A stretch of DNA of 64,000 nucleotides from CAG-217 sp963642245 (GCA_963642245.1 CAVIFY010000007.1:7057-71056); one strand, 5' to 3'. Positions 34,446-44,720 are shown, counted from the stretch's first letter. Notes: generated from the sequence alone by a model not told the origin. A program made the numbers and translations.

Positions 34446-35066
34446 TTATCGGCGGTGGTAGGTGCCCTCGTGGAACCCTTCCTGCTTGGCCACTGCGCCC
34501 ACGGAGCGCAGCAGGATAATTAAGTCCAGTTTCAAGCTCCAGTTGTCGCAGTATTCCTTGTCCAACTTCATCTTGCGCAGCAGGGAAATGCTGTCTCGCC
34601 CATTGATCTGGGCCCAGCCGGTGAGCCCGGGCCGAAAGCGATACACCCCGTACTCCAGCCGCAGCCGGTGGGCGCGCATTTCGCTGGAGATCAGCGGCCG
34701 CGGCCCCACAAAGCTCATATCCCCCTTAAGGATATTCCACAGCTGGGGCAGCTCGTCCAGGCTGGTCTTGCGCAGGAATTTGCCGAATTTTGTAATGTAC
34801 TGTTCCGGGTTCTCCAACTCGCCGGTGGCGCAGTTGGGGGTGTTGTTCTTCATGGTCTGGAACTTGTAAATGGTAAAGGGCTTGCCCCGCCGTCCCCGCC
34901 GCTCGTGGCTAAAGAACACGGAGCACTCCGGGGTAAACAAATTCACAATACAGATCACCAAAAACAGCGGCGACAGCACCACCAGCGCCAAAAAAGAGGC
35001 GCAAATATCAAACAGCCGCTTGATCTTGGTGGGACCAAACCACTTTTTCTTGCTTTTTTTATCCAT
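34446..35066 (-). CDS. Sugar transferase (polyprenyl-phosphate hexose-1-P transferase family)
   Basis: A 206-residue bacterial sugar transferase (PF02397). It has one N-terminal hydrophobic re-entrant helix (ICASFLALVVLSPLFLVICIV), then RRGRRGKPFTIYKFQTM. Next are RKTSLDELPQLWNILKGDMSFVGPRPL (in parts) and RPGLTGWAQINGRD. Such enzymes start capsule or exopolysaccharide synthesis on undecaprenyl phosphate. This is the short form without the N-terminal CoA-binding domain. No other polysaccharide genes are near, so it is an orphan here. Confidence 0.92.
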   Translation of the reverse strand: MDKKSKKKWFGPTKIKRLFDICASFLALVVLSPLFLVICIVNLFTPECSVFFSHERRGRRGKPFTIYKFQTMKNNTPNCATGELENPEQYITKFGKFLRKTSLDELPQLWNILKGDMSFVGPRPLISSEMRAHRLRLEYGVYRFRPGLTGWAQINGRDSISLLRKMKLDKEYCDNWSLKLDLIILLRSVGAVAKQEGFHEGTYHRR

Positions 35067-35156
35067 AAGATCGCTCTCACTTTGATGGTCAAAATCTGCG
35101 CCGTGGCCGGGGAAAGAAACGCCCCGGTGCGCAACATAGAGTATATTTATCTGTTG

Positions 35157-35185
35157 ATTATACCATATATGCTTTCAATATGCAA
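35157..35185 (-). promoter_or_regulatory. Promoter of the sugar transferase-lacZ genes
   Basis: TTGCAT (35180-35185) and TATAAT (35157-35162) on the minus strand, 17 nt apart. The leader holds a CCGGGG/CCCCGG hairpin near 35107-35127. Confidence 0.75.
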
Positions 35186-35257
35186 TATTTGCGTTAAAGT
35201 TCCCGTTCTCGACTTTTGGCGGTGTTTGAACGGGGTGTAAACACTGGGCCCGGACTC

Positions 35258-35286
35258 TTGCAAAAGGCGGCGGTATTCTATATAAT
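35258..35286 (+). promoter_or_regulatory. Promoter of the lipoprotein gene
   Basis: TTGCAA (35258-35263) and TATAAT (35281-35286), 17 nt apart, 29 nt before the start codon. An imperfect TGTTT/AAACA repeat lies just upstream at about 35223-35242. Confidence 0.8.
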
Positions 35287-35315
35287 ATTATAAGCAATTT
35301 GAAAGGAACATCGCC

Positions 35316-35945
35316 ATGAAAAAACTACTTTCCCTGGCGCTGGCGCTGCTGCTGGCTCTCTCCTTTGCCGGCTGCTCCGGCTCCACCGCTATGACCGAGG
35401 CCAATGTGACCGCCACCGTGGACAGCGCCTTTGACGCACTGAAGAATTTTGACACCAAGAAGCTGGAAAAATATGTAGACTCCAAGACCCTGTCCGTGAT
35501 CATCACTTACGCCGACAAGCACGACCAGTTTGCGGACCTGGGCAAGGCCCTGTTCAAGAACCTGGAATATAGCATCGAGGGCATAGACCTAAGCGCCAAG
35601 ACCGTGACTGTCAGCGTGCGCAACAAGGACTTAAAGGACACGGCGTCGGAATTCACCAAGGCGCTGGTGAGCAAGTATTCCGCGCTGCAAATGCTGGGGC
35701 TGCTGAATAACGAGACCTGGCTGAACACCTCCCTGCAAAGCCTGACGGACAGCATCTCCATTGCCAAGATGCAGTCCGCTCCGGTGACTGTGACCTTAAC
35801 CGTCAAGACCGGCAAAAAGAACCTGGTGCTCAGCTTTGACGACGCGGCGGAGAACGCCGTCTCTGGCGGGGCGCTGCAAGCGGTCAAGTCCCTGACCTCC
35901 GGCCTGACCGGCGGCAAGAGCACCACAGAGAGCACCAGCAACTGA
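35316..35945 (+). CDS. Predicted lipoprotein
   Basis: A 209-residue exported protein. Lipoprotein signal: MKKLLSLALALLLALSFAGC, with lipobox SFAGC and Cys20 as the anchored residue. The mature part (21-190) is helix-strand mixed with no recognised domain, reminiscent of DUF4878/DUF5105-like small lipoproteins (SAFDALKNFDTKKLEKYV). The tail is Ser/Thr/Gly-rich. It has its own promoter and is followed by the secA promoter. Function unknown. Confidence 0.85.
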   Translation: MKKLLSLALALLLALSFAGCSGSTAMTEANVTATVDSAFDALKNFDTKKLEKYVDSKTLSVIITYADKHDQFADLGKALFKNLEYSIEGIDLSAKTVTVSVRNKDLKDTASEFTKALVSKYSALQMLGLLNNETWLNTSLQSLTDSISIAKMQSAPVTVTLTVKTGKKNLVLSFDDAAENAVSGGALQAVKSLTSGLTGGKSTTESTSN

Positions 35946-35986
35946 CCGGGGCACTGTAAATTATAATATAAAAATAATATTTTTTA

Positions 35987-36015
35987 GTGACAATTCCGGT
36001 AAATTGTGGTACAAT
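35987..36015 (+). promoter_or_regulatory. Promoter of secA
   Basis: GTGACA (35987-35992) and TACAAT (36010-36015), 17 nt apart, about 75 nt before secA. The stretch before it (35955-35985) is extremely A+T-rich and may act as an UP element. Confidence 0.75.
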
Positions 36016-36089
36016 GAGCGTTGATACCTGCAAAAGCAGGCACCGTTCCGACACAAAAAGGAAAATACATCAATAAGGTGGAACAATAA

Positions 36090-38843
<2,754 letters not shown>

Positions 38844-38855
38844 TACCTAAATCAC

Positions 38856-38893
38856 AAACCGGCCGAGACCATCAGGTCCCGACCGGTTTTTTG
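38856..38893 (+). terminator. Terminator of secA
   Basis: A 15-nt arm (AAACCGGCCGAGACC, 38856-38870) pairs with 38874-38889 with two mismatches and is followed by TTTTTT. Confidence 0.88.
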
Positions 38894-38935
38894 TTGCTTT
38901 CCTTGGTCTGTATATGCTTTCCTGGATCCATACGA

Positions 38936-39001
38936 TCGTAGGGCGGCGGCTTGCTCCGGCCGTGATATGGTGGGTCGTAGGGGGCGGCAATCTGCCGCCC
39001 G
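38936..39001. repeat. Two REP-like hairpin units
   Basis: Two 27-nt units (38936-38962 and 38975-39001) both begin TCGTAGGG and end CCG(CC)CG. The second is a near-perfect hairpin GGGCGGCA/TGCCGCCC. They lie between the convergent ends of secA and the DUF2798 gene, the typical site for REP elements. Confidence 0.6.
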
Positions 39002-39023
39002 CATTCTTATACAGCCTATTGTC

Positions 39024-39533
39024 TTATTCAAAGTTCTTTTTCGCAAAAATCAGCCGCAGCAAGCCCCGGCTCACCGGACCGGCGGCAAACAGGTTCCACA
39101 GCAGCGCCATGGGAAAGTTCTTCAGCACTGTGCCTACCCACATAGCCGGTAGCTGCACCACCGGCTGACGGCCTAAAACCACCTGGTACAGAATGGTCGC
39201 CACCAGGCTCATGGTAGGGCACATCACCAGCACCGTACAGCCGGAGCGTGCCAGCATTTGCAAGAACGGGCTGTCCTGATCGCTGACCAACCGGGCAGCC
39301 ATCTTGGCGCCCAACCGATTGCCCCACAGTGTAGAGATCACCAGCACGATCACCCACATGTAGGCCGCCTCTTTCAGCGCCTCTAAAAACACGCCGTTGC
39401 GCAGATTGCTCAGCCCGCCGGCAGTGGCCTGCACACCGGCTTTCAGCGCCATATTGTACACTTCCATTCCATACGCCATGGTCACGGACATGAGAATACC
39501 GAACACCAGCCCCTGCCCCTTTGTCTTTGGCAT
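39024..39533 (-). CDS. DUF2798 family membrane protein
   Basis: A 169-residue protein with two DUF2798-like halves, each with two transmembrane helices (GLVFGILMSVTMAYGMEVY and AAYMWVIVLVISTLWG; then VLVMCPTMSLVATILYQVVL and FPMALLWNLFAAGPVSRGLL). The function of the family is unknown. The ATG at 39533 is chosen because GGAGG lies 8 nt upstream; an ATG 6 nt earlier is too near the site. A leader with a terminator hairpin precedes it. Confidence 0.82.
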   Translation of the reverse strand: MPKTKGQGLVFGILMSVTMAYGMEVYNMALKAGVQATAGGLSNLRNGVFLEALKEAAYMWVIVLVISTLWGNRLGAKMAARLVSDQDSPFLQMLARSGCTVLVMCPTMSLVATILYQVVLGRQPVVQLPAMWVGTVLKNFPMALLWNLFAAGPVSRGLLRLIFAKKNFE

Positions 39534-39546
39534 ATTCATTACCTCC

Positions 39547-39603
39547 TTTGCCAAAATCGGCAAACAAAAAAAGCGCAAGTCCCATCCGGACTTACGCTTT
39601 TTT
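39547..39603 (-). promoter_or_regulatory. Terminator/attenuator and second hairpin in the DUF2798 gene leader
   Basis: Hairpin 1: arms 39571-39582 and 39588-39599 (one mismatch), followed on the minus strand by TTTTTTTG. Hairpin 2: TTTGCC/GGCAAA (39547-39552 with 39559-39564), ending directly at the GGAGG ribosome site. Both lie between the promoter and the start codon. Confidence 0.7.
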
Positions 39604-39620
39604 GCTACTCGATGGTGCTT

Positions 39621-39649
39621 ATTTTAGCAAATCCATTTGCCCTTGTCAA
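39621..39649 (-). promoter_or_regulatory. Promoter of the DUF2798 gene
   Basis: TTGACA (39644-39649) and TAAAAT (39621-39626) on the minus strand, 17 nt apart, about 90 nt before the start. Confidence 0.8.
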
Positions 39650-39661
39650 GAATAGAATTTG

Positions 39662-39702
39662 GCAAAAAATGGCAAAACGCCTGCTCCAAACGGAACAGGC
39701 GT
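39662..39702 (-). terminator. Terminator after the M28 peptidase gene
   Basis: ACGCCTG/CAGGCGT stem (39677-39683 with 39696-39702) is followed on the minus strand by TTTTGCC and a later run of six T. Confidence 0.75.
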
Positions 39703-39728
39703 TCTCTCTTATATAAGTATGTATAGAC

Positions 39729-40970
39729 TTACTGCTTGGCGCCGTTGTCAAACATCTCCAGCGCCTTTACGCTGACGGCAAAGCAGCCGGCCAGACCCTC
39801 TTTGTTCATATTGTCGTAGGTGTCCCGGCGGGTGTGGTAGTAGTCCTCCAGCTTGTGGTTCAGACCGGTCACACCGGTAGCACGGAACCCGGCCTGGGCA
39901 AAGGCCGCAGAGTCGGTGGCGCCGCCCAGCGGGGGCACCCAGCCCTTCTTACAGGGCACATTGATGGCGGCAGCTGCCTCCATAAACAGGTCGGATACAT
40001 CTTTATCTGCCTTCACGGTGCCGTTCAGGTCCCGATAGTTGGTCATCAGGAACTTGGGATCGTGAATGGTGTCGTAAGAGAAGATGAAGGTGGGCACATC
40101 GTCAAACTCGCCCTTGTGCTGCTCGCACCAAGCCTTGGCGCCCCGCAGACCGGCCTCCTCGGAGCCGGACAGGATCACGCCCACTTCCGTATTCTCCAGA
40201 GTAATGCCTGCGTCCTGCAACGCCTTCATCACGGCAATGCCCATATAGCAGCCGGACAGGTTATCGTTGGCGCCGTCTACAATGCGGTTCTTGTTCCACA
40301 TCCAGTACAGCCCCACCAGGAACGGCACAAACAGCAGCCCCCACATCGCCGCCTTAAACAGGGCGGAATGGGGATCAATGGCAGAGAAGGTCAAGCCGTT
40401 CTTTGCCATATATACAATGGACAGCACCAGGTAATACACAGCGCCTACGCCGCAGATGATGGCGTGGCCCTCAAAGCCAACGCCGCCCAGCTTGTAGTTC
40501 ACCGGCCACTCCCAGGCCGCGTCCGGGTGACCGTTAAAGAAGATACGGCGCTTGACTTCGCCGGTGCACTGCTTTACGGCAGTCACATTGTGGCCGGTCT
40601 TCTCCGGGAAGAAACGGTCCACCAACTTCTTATACAGACCGAACTGCATAAACACGATAAACAACCCGGCAACGATCAGCACCGCAGACAGCAGCGGGCA
40701 GAAGAAAAAGCACACAATAGCCGCCAGCACAAAGGTGATGGTAAAGTAGATCCAGCCAAAGAACGAACCGGGGTTCTCCTTAAAGGACTCCACATCTGCC
40801 CGCTGGCAGCCGCAATCCTTCTTCAGCACCTCGGCCATATACTCACAGGCCTGCTGCTCACCCTTAGAGCCCGGGTCGCGCTTTTCAAAATCCCGGCAAA
40901 TGTGGGTGATCTCATCCACCATGTAGTCCGCATAGTGGTCTTTTTGATCAATAATGTGTTTCAGATCCAT
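39729..40970 (-). CDS. M28-family membrane metallopeptidase
   Basis: A 413-residue protein with an M28 (aminopeptidase Y/Q-like) fold interrupted by transmembrane helices. Zinc-site blocks: FFNGHPDAAWEWP, DGANDNLSGCYMG, SGSEEAGLRGAKAW, SYDTIHD and GLNHKLEDYYHTRRDT. Hydrophobic segments fall at about 73-110 and 165-230, between the peptidase motifs. The substrate is unknown. It is monocistronic, with a promoter about 150 nt upstream. Confidence 0.87.
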   Translation of the reverse strand: MDLKHIIDQKDHYADYMVDEITHICRDFEKRDPGSKGEQQACEYMAEVLKKDCGCQRADVESFKENPGSFFGWIYFTITFVLAAIVCFFFCPLLSAVLIVAGLFIVFMQFGLYKKLVDRFFPEKTGHNVTAVKQCTGEVKRRIFFNGHPDAAWEWPVNYKLGGVGFEGHAIICGVGAVYYLVLSIVYMAKNGLTFSAIDPHSALFKAAMWGLLFVPFLVGLYWMWNKNRIVDGANDNLSGCYMGIAVMKALQDAGITLENTEVGVILSGSEEAGLRGAKAWCEQHKGEFDDVPTFIFSYDTIHDPKFLMTNYRDLNGTVKADKDVSDLFMEAAAAINVPCKKGWVPPLGGATDSAAFAQAGFRATGVTGLNHKLEDYYHTRRDTYDNMNKEGLAGCFAVSVKALEMFDNGAKQ

Positions 40971-41118
40971 AAAAATACCCCTTTCCTATGGCCCATCGGT
41001 CCACAGCGGCACGCCGCTACCCTCTCCCAAAAGGCAGCCCGCCCTACACAGCAAAATTTATGCAGCAGCAGGCATACAAAGACCGATTTGCCCTCGCAAA
41101 ATACGATACTTTAACTTT

Positions 41119-41147
41119 ACCATAGGAACGGCGTCTAATTTTGTCTA
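41119..41147 (-). promoter_or_regulatory. Probable promoter of the M28 peptidase gene
   Basis: TAGACA (41142-41147) and TATGGT (41119-41124) on the minus strand, 17 nt apart. The leader of about 140 nt shows nothing else clear. Confidence 0.55.
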
Positions 41148-41186
41148 TTTTGTTAACAATTTATGAACAGAATGTAAACACGCAAT

Positions 41187-42548
41187 TTACGGTTCCTTTT
41201 GCTCCGCCACGCCCTTGCGAATGACACGGTGGAGAGAGGTAAAGTACAGCACCACGGCCAACAGGCAGGTGAGCACATCCGCCACCGGCTGGGTAACGAT
41301 CACCCCGTCGTAGCCCCAAATGCTGCCCAGCGCCCAGATCACCAGACCGTAGATCACGCCCTGGCCGCTGATGGACAGCACAAAGGCGCCCACCGCCTTG
41401 CCGGTGGCCTGGAACACGCAGGTAGTCACCAGGGTAAAGGCATAGAACGCGGTGCCCAGCAGCAACCGCCGCAGCATGGCAACCCCCAGGTCGTACACGC
41501 TGCCGTCCTGCATAAACAGGCGGATCAGCAACGGCGCAGCGGCAAAGACTGCCACCGTCAGCACCAGCCCCAGCCCGATCTCAAACCAGTAGGAGAAGCG
41601 CAGCACCTCTCGCAGCCGCCGGTAATTCTGGGCGCCGTAATTGTAGCCGATCAGCGGCTGCACCCCAAAGGCAAAGCCGATAAGCACCAGCACGGCGATC
41701 ATACTCACCTTCAGGGCAATGCCCATAGCCGCCACCTTGTCCGTACCATAGGGCACCAAAAACCGGTTGGTGATCAGCACGCAAAAGCTCTGGGCAATAT
41801 TGGTAATGGAGGCGGGAATACCGATGGCAAACACCTGGCCCACCTCCTGCCGACTCACTCGCAGCAGCCGAATATCCACAGACAAATGGCGGCTGCGCCG
41901 CAGCAGGAACCACACATAATACAGGTCCGTAAACACATAGCCGATCACCGTGGCAATAGCCGCACCGGCGGCCCCCAGCTTGCAGCCAAAGATCAGCACC
42001 GGGTCCAGCACAATATTCACCACCGCACCCAAAATAGAGCCGATCATAGACGCATTGGCGAACCCCTCCGTGCGCAGCTGATTGCAGGGGGTAAAGGACA
42101 GAATGATAAACGGCGCGCCAATGGCGATCCAGGTAAAGTAGTCCCGGGCGTACTGCACCGTGTCTGCCTGGGCGCCCAGCACCGTCAGCAGCGGCGTGCG
42201 CAAAAGCAGCAGCAGCGCCGTAATGCCCACGCCGGTAAACAGCGCACCGTAAAAGCAAAATACACTCAGCCGCTTGCCGTCCTCATCTCGCTTTTGCCCA
42301 AACAACCGGGAGATAAAGGAACTGCCGCCCAGGCCGAAAATATCGCCCACAGCGATCATCAGGGTAAACACCGGCGAGCCCAGCGCCACGCCTGCCACCA
42401 GGTGGGCATTGCCGGTCTTGGCGATAAAATAGGTGTCTACCATATTGTACACCAGCGACACCACCATACTCAGCACCACCGGCAGCGCCAGCTTAAAGTA
42501 AGCCTTGCGCACGGGCATTTGCTCAAACAGGGCGTTCTTTTGCTCCAT
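41187..42548 (-). CDS. MATE-family efflux transporter
   Basis: A 453-residue protein with twelve predicted helices in two six-helix halves. N-terminal signature: FKLALPVVLSMVVSLVYNMVDTYFIAKTGNAHLVAGVALGSP (in parts). Conserved in the second half are QSFCVLITNRFLVPYGTD and GFAFGVQPLIGYNYGAQN. It exports drugs or metabolites using Na+ or H+ gradients; the substrate is not predictable. ATG at 42548 with AGGAG; the open frame before it has no ribosome site. Confidence 0.95.
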   Translation of the reverse strand: MEQKNALFEQMPVRKAYFKLALPVVLSMVVSLVYNMVDTYFIAKTGNAHLVAGVALGSPVFTLMIAVGDIFGLGGSSFISRLFGQKRDEDGKRLSVFCFYGALFTGVGITALLLLLRTPLLTVLGAQADTVQYARDYFTWIAIGAPFIILSFTPCNQLRTEGFANASMIGSILGAVVNIVLDPVLIFGCKLGAAGAAIATVIGYVFTDLYYVWFLLRRSRHLSVDIRLLRVSRQEVGQVFAIGIPASITNIAQSFCVLITNRFLVPYGTDKVAAMGIALKVSMIAVLVLIGFAFGVQPLIGYNYGAQNYRRLREVLRFSYWFEIGLGLVLTVAVFAAAPLLIRLFMQDGSVYDLGVAMLRRLLLGTAFYAFTLVTTCVFQATGKAVGAFVLSISGQGVIYGLVIWALGSIWGYDGVIVTQPVADVLTCLLAVVLYFTSLHRVIRKGVAEQKEP

Positions 42549-42603
42549 ATCCGCGTCTCCTTTATTTATTACCATATTATACACAACATCCGTTTGTCCG
42601 GGT

Positions 42604-42632
42604 ATGGTAGCACACAGGGCGGCCAATGTCAA
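42604..42632 (-). promoter_or_regulatory. Promoter of the MATE gene
   Basis: TTGACA (42627-42632) and TACCAT (42604-42609) on the minus strand, 17 nt apart. Confidence 0.65.
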
Positions 42633-42674
42633 CCCCGCGGCAACTGTACACGGAATTTTTCTGTATTTTGTATA

Positions 42675-42703
42675 TTGAAAAGAGGACACTCCGGTCGTAA
42701 AAT
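42675..42703 (+). promoter_or_regulatory. Promoter of the ECF S-component-amidohydrolase operon
   Basis: TTGAAA (42675-42680) and TAAAAT (42698-42703), 17 nt apart, 31 nt before the start codon. Confidence 0.7.
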
Positions 42704-42734
42704 AGACACATCTTACAAGAAAAGGAGACTATGT

Positions 42735-43286
42735 ATGCAACAGTCTAAAAAAGTCAATGTCCGCTACATCACCTTTACCGCCGTCATGGCCGCACTGGTG
42801 TTTGTATTCACCTTCACCTTCAAGATCCCGCTGGGTACCGGCTACACCCACCTGGGCGATATGATGATCTTCCTGGCCGCCTGGCTGCTGGGTGGCAAAA
42901 AGGCAGCCCCCGCTGCCGGACTGGGCGCCTGCCTGGCAGATTTGGCCCTGGGCTACGCCGCCTGGATCGCCCCCACCTTTATCATCAAATTCGGCACCGT
43001 GGCCATCTGCTGCCTGATCGCAGAGAAAGCTATGCACCGCAGCCTGCTGGGCTACGGCGTGGGTGCCATTGCCGGCGGTGCGTTCCAGATCGGCGCGTAC
43101 ACCCTGGCCAAGGTGCTGATGTATGACAAGACCTACGCACTGACCACCCTGCCGGAGCTGGCCATCCAGACCGCCGTGGGCATTGTGGTTGCCGGTGTAC
43201 TGGTGGTGATCCTGACCAAGAGCGGCGCAGGCGCCAAATTGCAGCGTATGGCCGGCGGCGCAGGTAAGGAGGCCAAAAAGGCATGA
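42735..43286 (+). CDS. ECF transporter S-component
   Basis: A 183-residue integral membrane protein of the ECF S type (PF07155-like). Helix 1 is YITFTAVMAALVFVFTFTF, followed by TGYTHLGDMMIFLAAWLLGGKKAA, a block typical of this family, and four further helices. It captures a vitamin or cofactor precursor and needs a shared energising module. It is translationally coupled (ATGA) to an amidohydrolase, which may act on the imported compound. Start at 42735 with AAGGAGAC upstream. Confidence 0.85.
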   Translation: MQQSKKVNVRYITFTAVMAALVFVFTFTFKIPLGTGYTHLGDMMIFLAAWLLGGKKAAPAAGLGACLADLALGYAAWIAPTFIIKFGTVAICCLIAEKAMHRSLLGYGVGAIAGGAFQIGAYTLAKVLMYDKTYALTTLPELAIQTAVGIVVAGVLVVILTKSGAGAKLQRMAGGAGKEAKKA

Positions 43287-44008
43287 AAAAGATAGACGCA
43301 CATTCTCATCTCGGCTCCTTTGGCGGCTGGGCCGGCGTGGCCTTTACCGCAGAGAAGCTGCTGGAGCAAATGGACGAGTACGAGATCGAAAAGACCTTTC
43401 TCACCGGCGCGTCCTTCCAGGATAACGACACGGTCGCCCAGGCGTTCCACAAATACCCGGACAAGATCGTGCCCTTTGTATGGGTCAATCCCCTTTTGGA
43501 CAATGTGCCGGAGAAGCTGCACCACTATGTGTGCGACGAGGGCTTTATGGGCATTAAAATGCAGCCCCTGTTTGACAGCTTTGTGGCCGACGACCCGGTG
43601 GTGTACCCGGTGATGGACTTTGCCCGGGAGCACAAGATCCCGGTGTTTATCCACTGCGGCCACCCGCCCTATTCTCTGCCCTGGAGCATTGCCCTGCTGG
43701 CCGAGCAGTACCCGGATGTGCCGGTGACCATGATCCACATGGGCCACGGCCACGGGGTGTATATCGACGCCTCCATTAAGATGGCCAAGCGCTACCCCAA
43801 CCTGTATCTGGAGATGAGCGGTATGCCCATGGGCTGCAAGATTGCCGAGGCCTACAACACCGTAGGCACCGATCGCATTATGTTCGGCATTGACTCTCCC
43901 TTTCACCACCCCTCGGTGGAGATCCAAAAGGTGCTCACCAGCGGCCTGACGGAAAAAGAGCAGGAGGATGTGTTCTACAACAACGCCAAAAAGCTGCTGA
44001 AACTGTAA
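43283..44008 (+). CDS. Amidohydrolase-2 family protein (metal-dependent hydrolase)
   Basis: A 241-residue TIM-barrel hydrolase. The metal ligands are in IDAHSHLG (residues 4-11), FIHCGHPPYS and IHMGHGHG. The catalytic Asp is in FGIDSPFHHP (about residues 202-211). Compact members of this family act on lactones, decarboxylations or imides. The coupling with an ECF S-component hints at processing of an imported vitamin-like substrate (inferred). Confidence 0.88.
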   Translation: MKKIDAHSHLGSFGGWAGVAFTAEKLLEQMDEYEIEKTFLTGASFQDNDTVAQAFHKYPDKIVPFVWVNPLLDNVPEKLHHYVCDEGFMGIKMQPLFDSFVADDPVVYPVMDFAREHKIPVFIHCGHPPYSLPWSIALLAEQYPDVPVTMIHMGHGHGVYIDASIKMAKRYPNLYLEMSGMPMGCKIAEAYNTVGTDRIMFGIDSPFHHPSVEIQKVLTSGLTEKEQEDVFYNNAKKLLKL

Positions 44009-44014
44009 AAGATC

Positions 44015-44048
44015 CAAAAAAAGGGCTGTGATTTGCACAGCCCTTAAA
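44015..44048 (-). terminator. Terminator next to the scaffold gap, pointing away from toxN
   Basis: A perfect 10-bp stem (AAGGGCTGTG 44021-44030 with 44036-44045) is followed on the minus strand by eight T. It fits as the terminator of toxN on the other side of the gap; it may also serve the amidohydrolase, but the T-run in that direction falls in the gap. Confidence 0.75.
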
Positions 44049-44058
44049 NNNNNNNNNN
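44049..44058. other. Assembly gap (ten N)
   Basis: Ten undefined bases join two contigs. The true gap length and, strictly, the adjacency of both sides are unknown. The gap truncates the toxN 3' end. Confidence 1.
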
Positions 44059-44522
44059 CTTTCCAGCAGGTGAAAATCATTGCACCTTTGGGTCAGTGCC
44101 GACGGCTCCGTTGCTGTTGTTTTCAAGTGATACAATGTAGCCGCATTTTTTCTGATTTTCTCTTGAACGGACTTGATATAGCGATATTCCGCTCGCAGCA
44201 GATCCCGGTAGGCTCTGTCCGGCTCGGCGTTAATATCTACATAGGTATAGACGCCGTCGATCACCGGAAACATATTGTTCAAATTGATCACTGCATAATT
44301 CTTGATTTTAACAAGATCCACCTTGTTTGCCATACGGTAATGCTTTGGCTTAAAAGAGGACAAAGGCGCAAAATAATCAAAATCGTGAATACGCAGCACC
44401 ACACCAATGTACTTCCGCTCGTGCTTTTGATCCGGCTTTCGGTTCAGGAACAAATGCGGTGCATACGGGCTTAAATATGTAATGTACGCCGGGTCCACTT
44501 CATACAGCCTGATCTTTTCCAT
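44059..44522 (-). CDS. toxN: Type III toxin, ToxN/AbiQ family endoribonuclease (3' end in gap)
   Basis: The visible 154 residues show the ToxN/AbiQ pattern. They begin MEKIRLYEVDPAYITYLSPYAPHLFLN and continue YIGVVLRIHDFDYFAPLSSFKPKH. NLNNMFPVIDGVYTYVDIN, YRDLLRAEYRYIKSVQEKIRKNA and the end block TQRCNDFHLLE follow; all match family segments. Known members run only 10-20 residues beyond this point. ToxN cleaves RNA, is held inactive by its repeat RNA and aborts phage infection. ATG at 44522 with AGGAG 5 nt upstream, directly after the antitoxin terminator. Confidence 0.88.
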
Positions 44523-44531
44523 ACAGCTCCT

Positions 44532-44566
44532 AAAAAAAACAGGGATAGGTATGCGCCTATCCCTGT
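44532..44566 (-). terminator. Terminator between toxI and toxN
   Basis: A perfect 11-bp stem (ACAGGGATAGG arm; 44539-44549 with 44556-44566) on the minus strand is followed by eight T. In ToxIN systems this partial terminator sets the antitoxin:toxin ratio. Confidence 0.93.
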
Positions 44567-44668
44567 TCTGTTCGCATTTTGAGCAGCGAAACGCTCGCTT
44601 TTAACTTTCTTGACAGAACCAAGAGAAGTTCGCGAATTAACTTTCGCACTTAGGGCGGCGAAACGCCC
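44567..44668 (-). ncRNA. toxI: Type III antitoxin RNA ToxI, three pseudoknot repeats
   Basis: Three tandem units start at 44668, 44631 and 44596 (37 and 35 nt apart). Each has a 4-bp stem with an 8-nt loop: GGGC/GCCC, GAAC/GTTC, GAGC/GCTC. The stems differ in sequence but stay paired. In every unit the loop can pair with sequence just downstream: TTTCGC with GCGAAA, TCTTG with CAAGA, TTCGC with GCGAA. That is an H-type pseudoknot as in ToxI. Units 1 and 2 share the tail GAAAGTTAA, while unit 3 runs into the terminator. ToxN would cut between units. Confidence 0.85.
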
Positions 44669-44691
44669 GCGGAGATATACTCTCCATCTGT

Positions 44692-44720
44692 ATTATATGC
44701 AATGTACAAGAATATGTCAA
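44692..44720 (-). promoter_or_regulatory. Promoter of toxI-toxN
   Basis: Perfect consensus: TTGACA (44715-44720), 17 nt, TATAAT (44692-44697) on the minus strand, about 20 nt upstream of the first repeat. Confidence 0.93.

Noticed and set aside
41199..43286. Plus-strand frame that runs opposite the MATE gene into the ECF gene.
   Set aside because: The ECF product starts at 42735 with its own ribosome site and promoter; the upstream part is His/Gln-rich antisense of the MATE gene.
44562..44668. The three repeats near toxN considered as a CRISPR array.
   Set aside because: Units are not identical, there are no spacers of uniform unrelated sequence, and the structure and neighbouring toxin fit a type III antitoxin instead.
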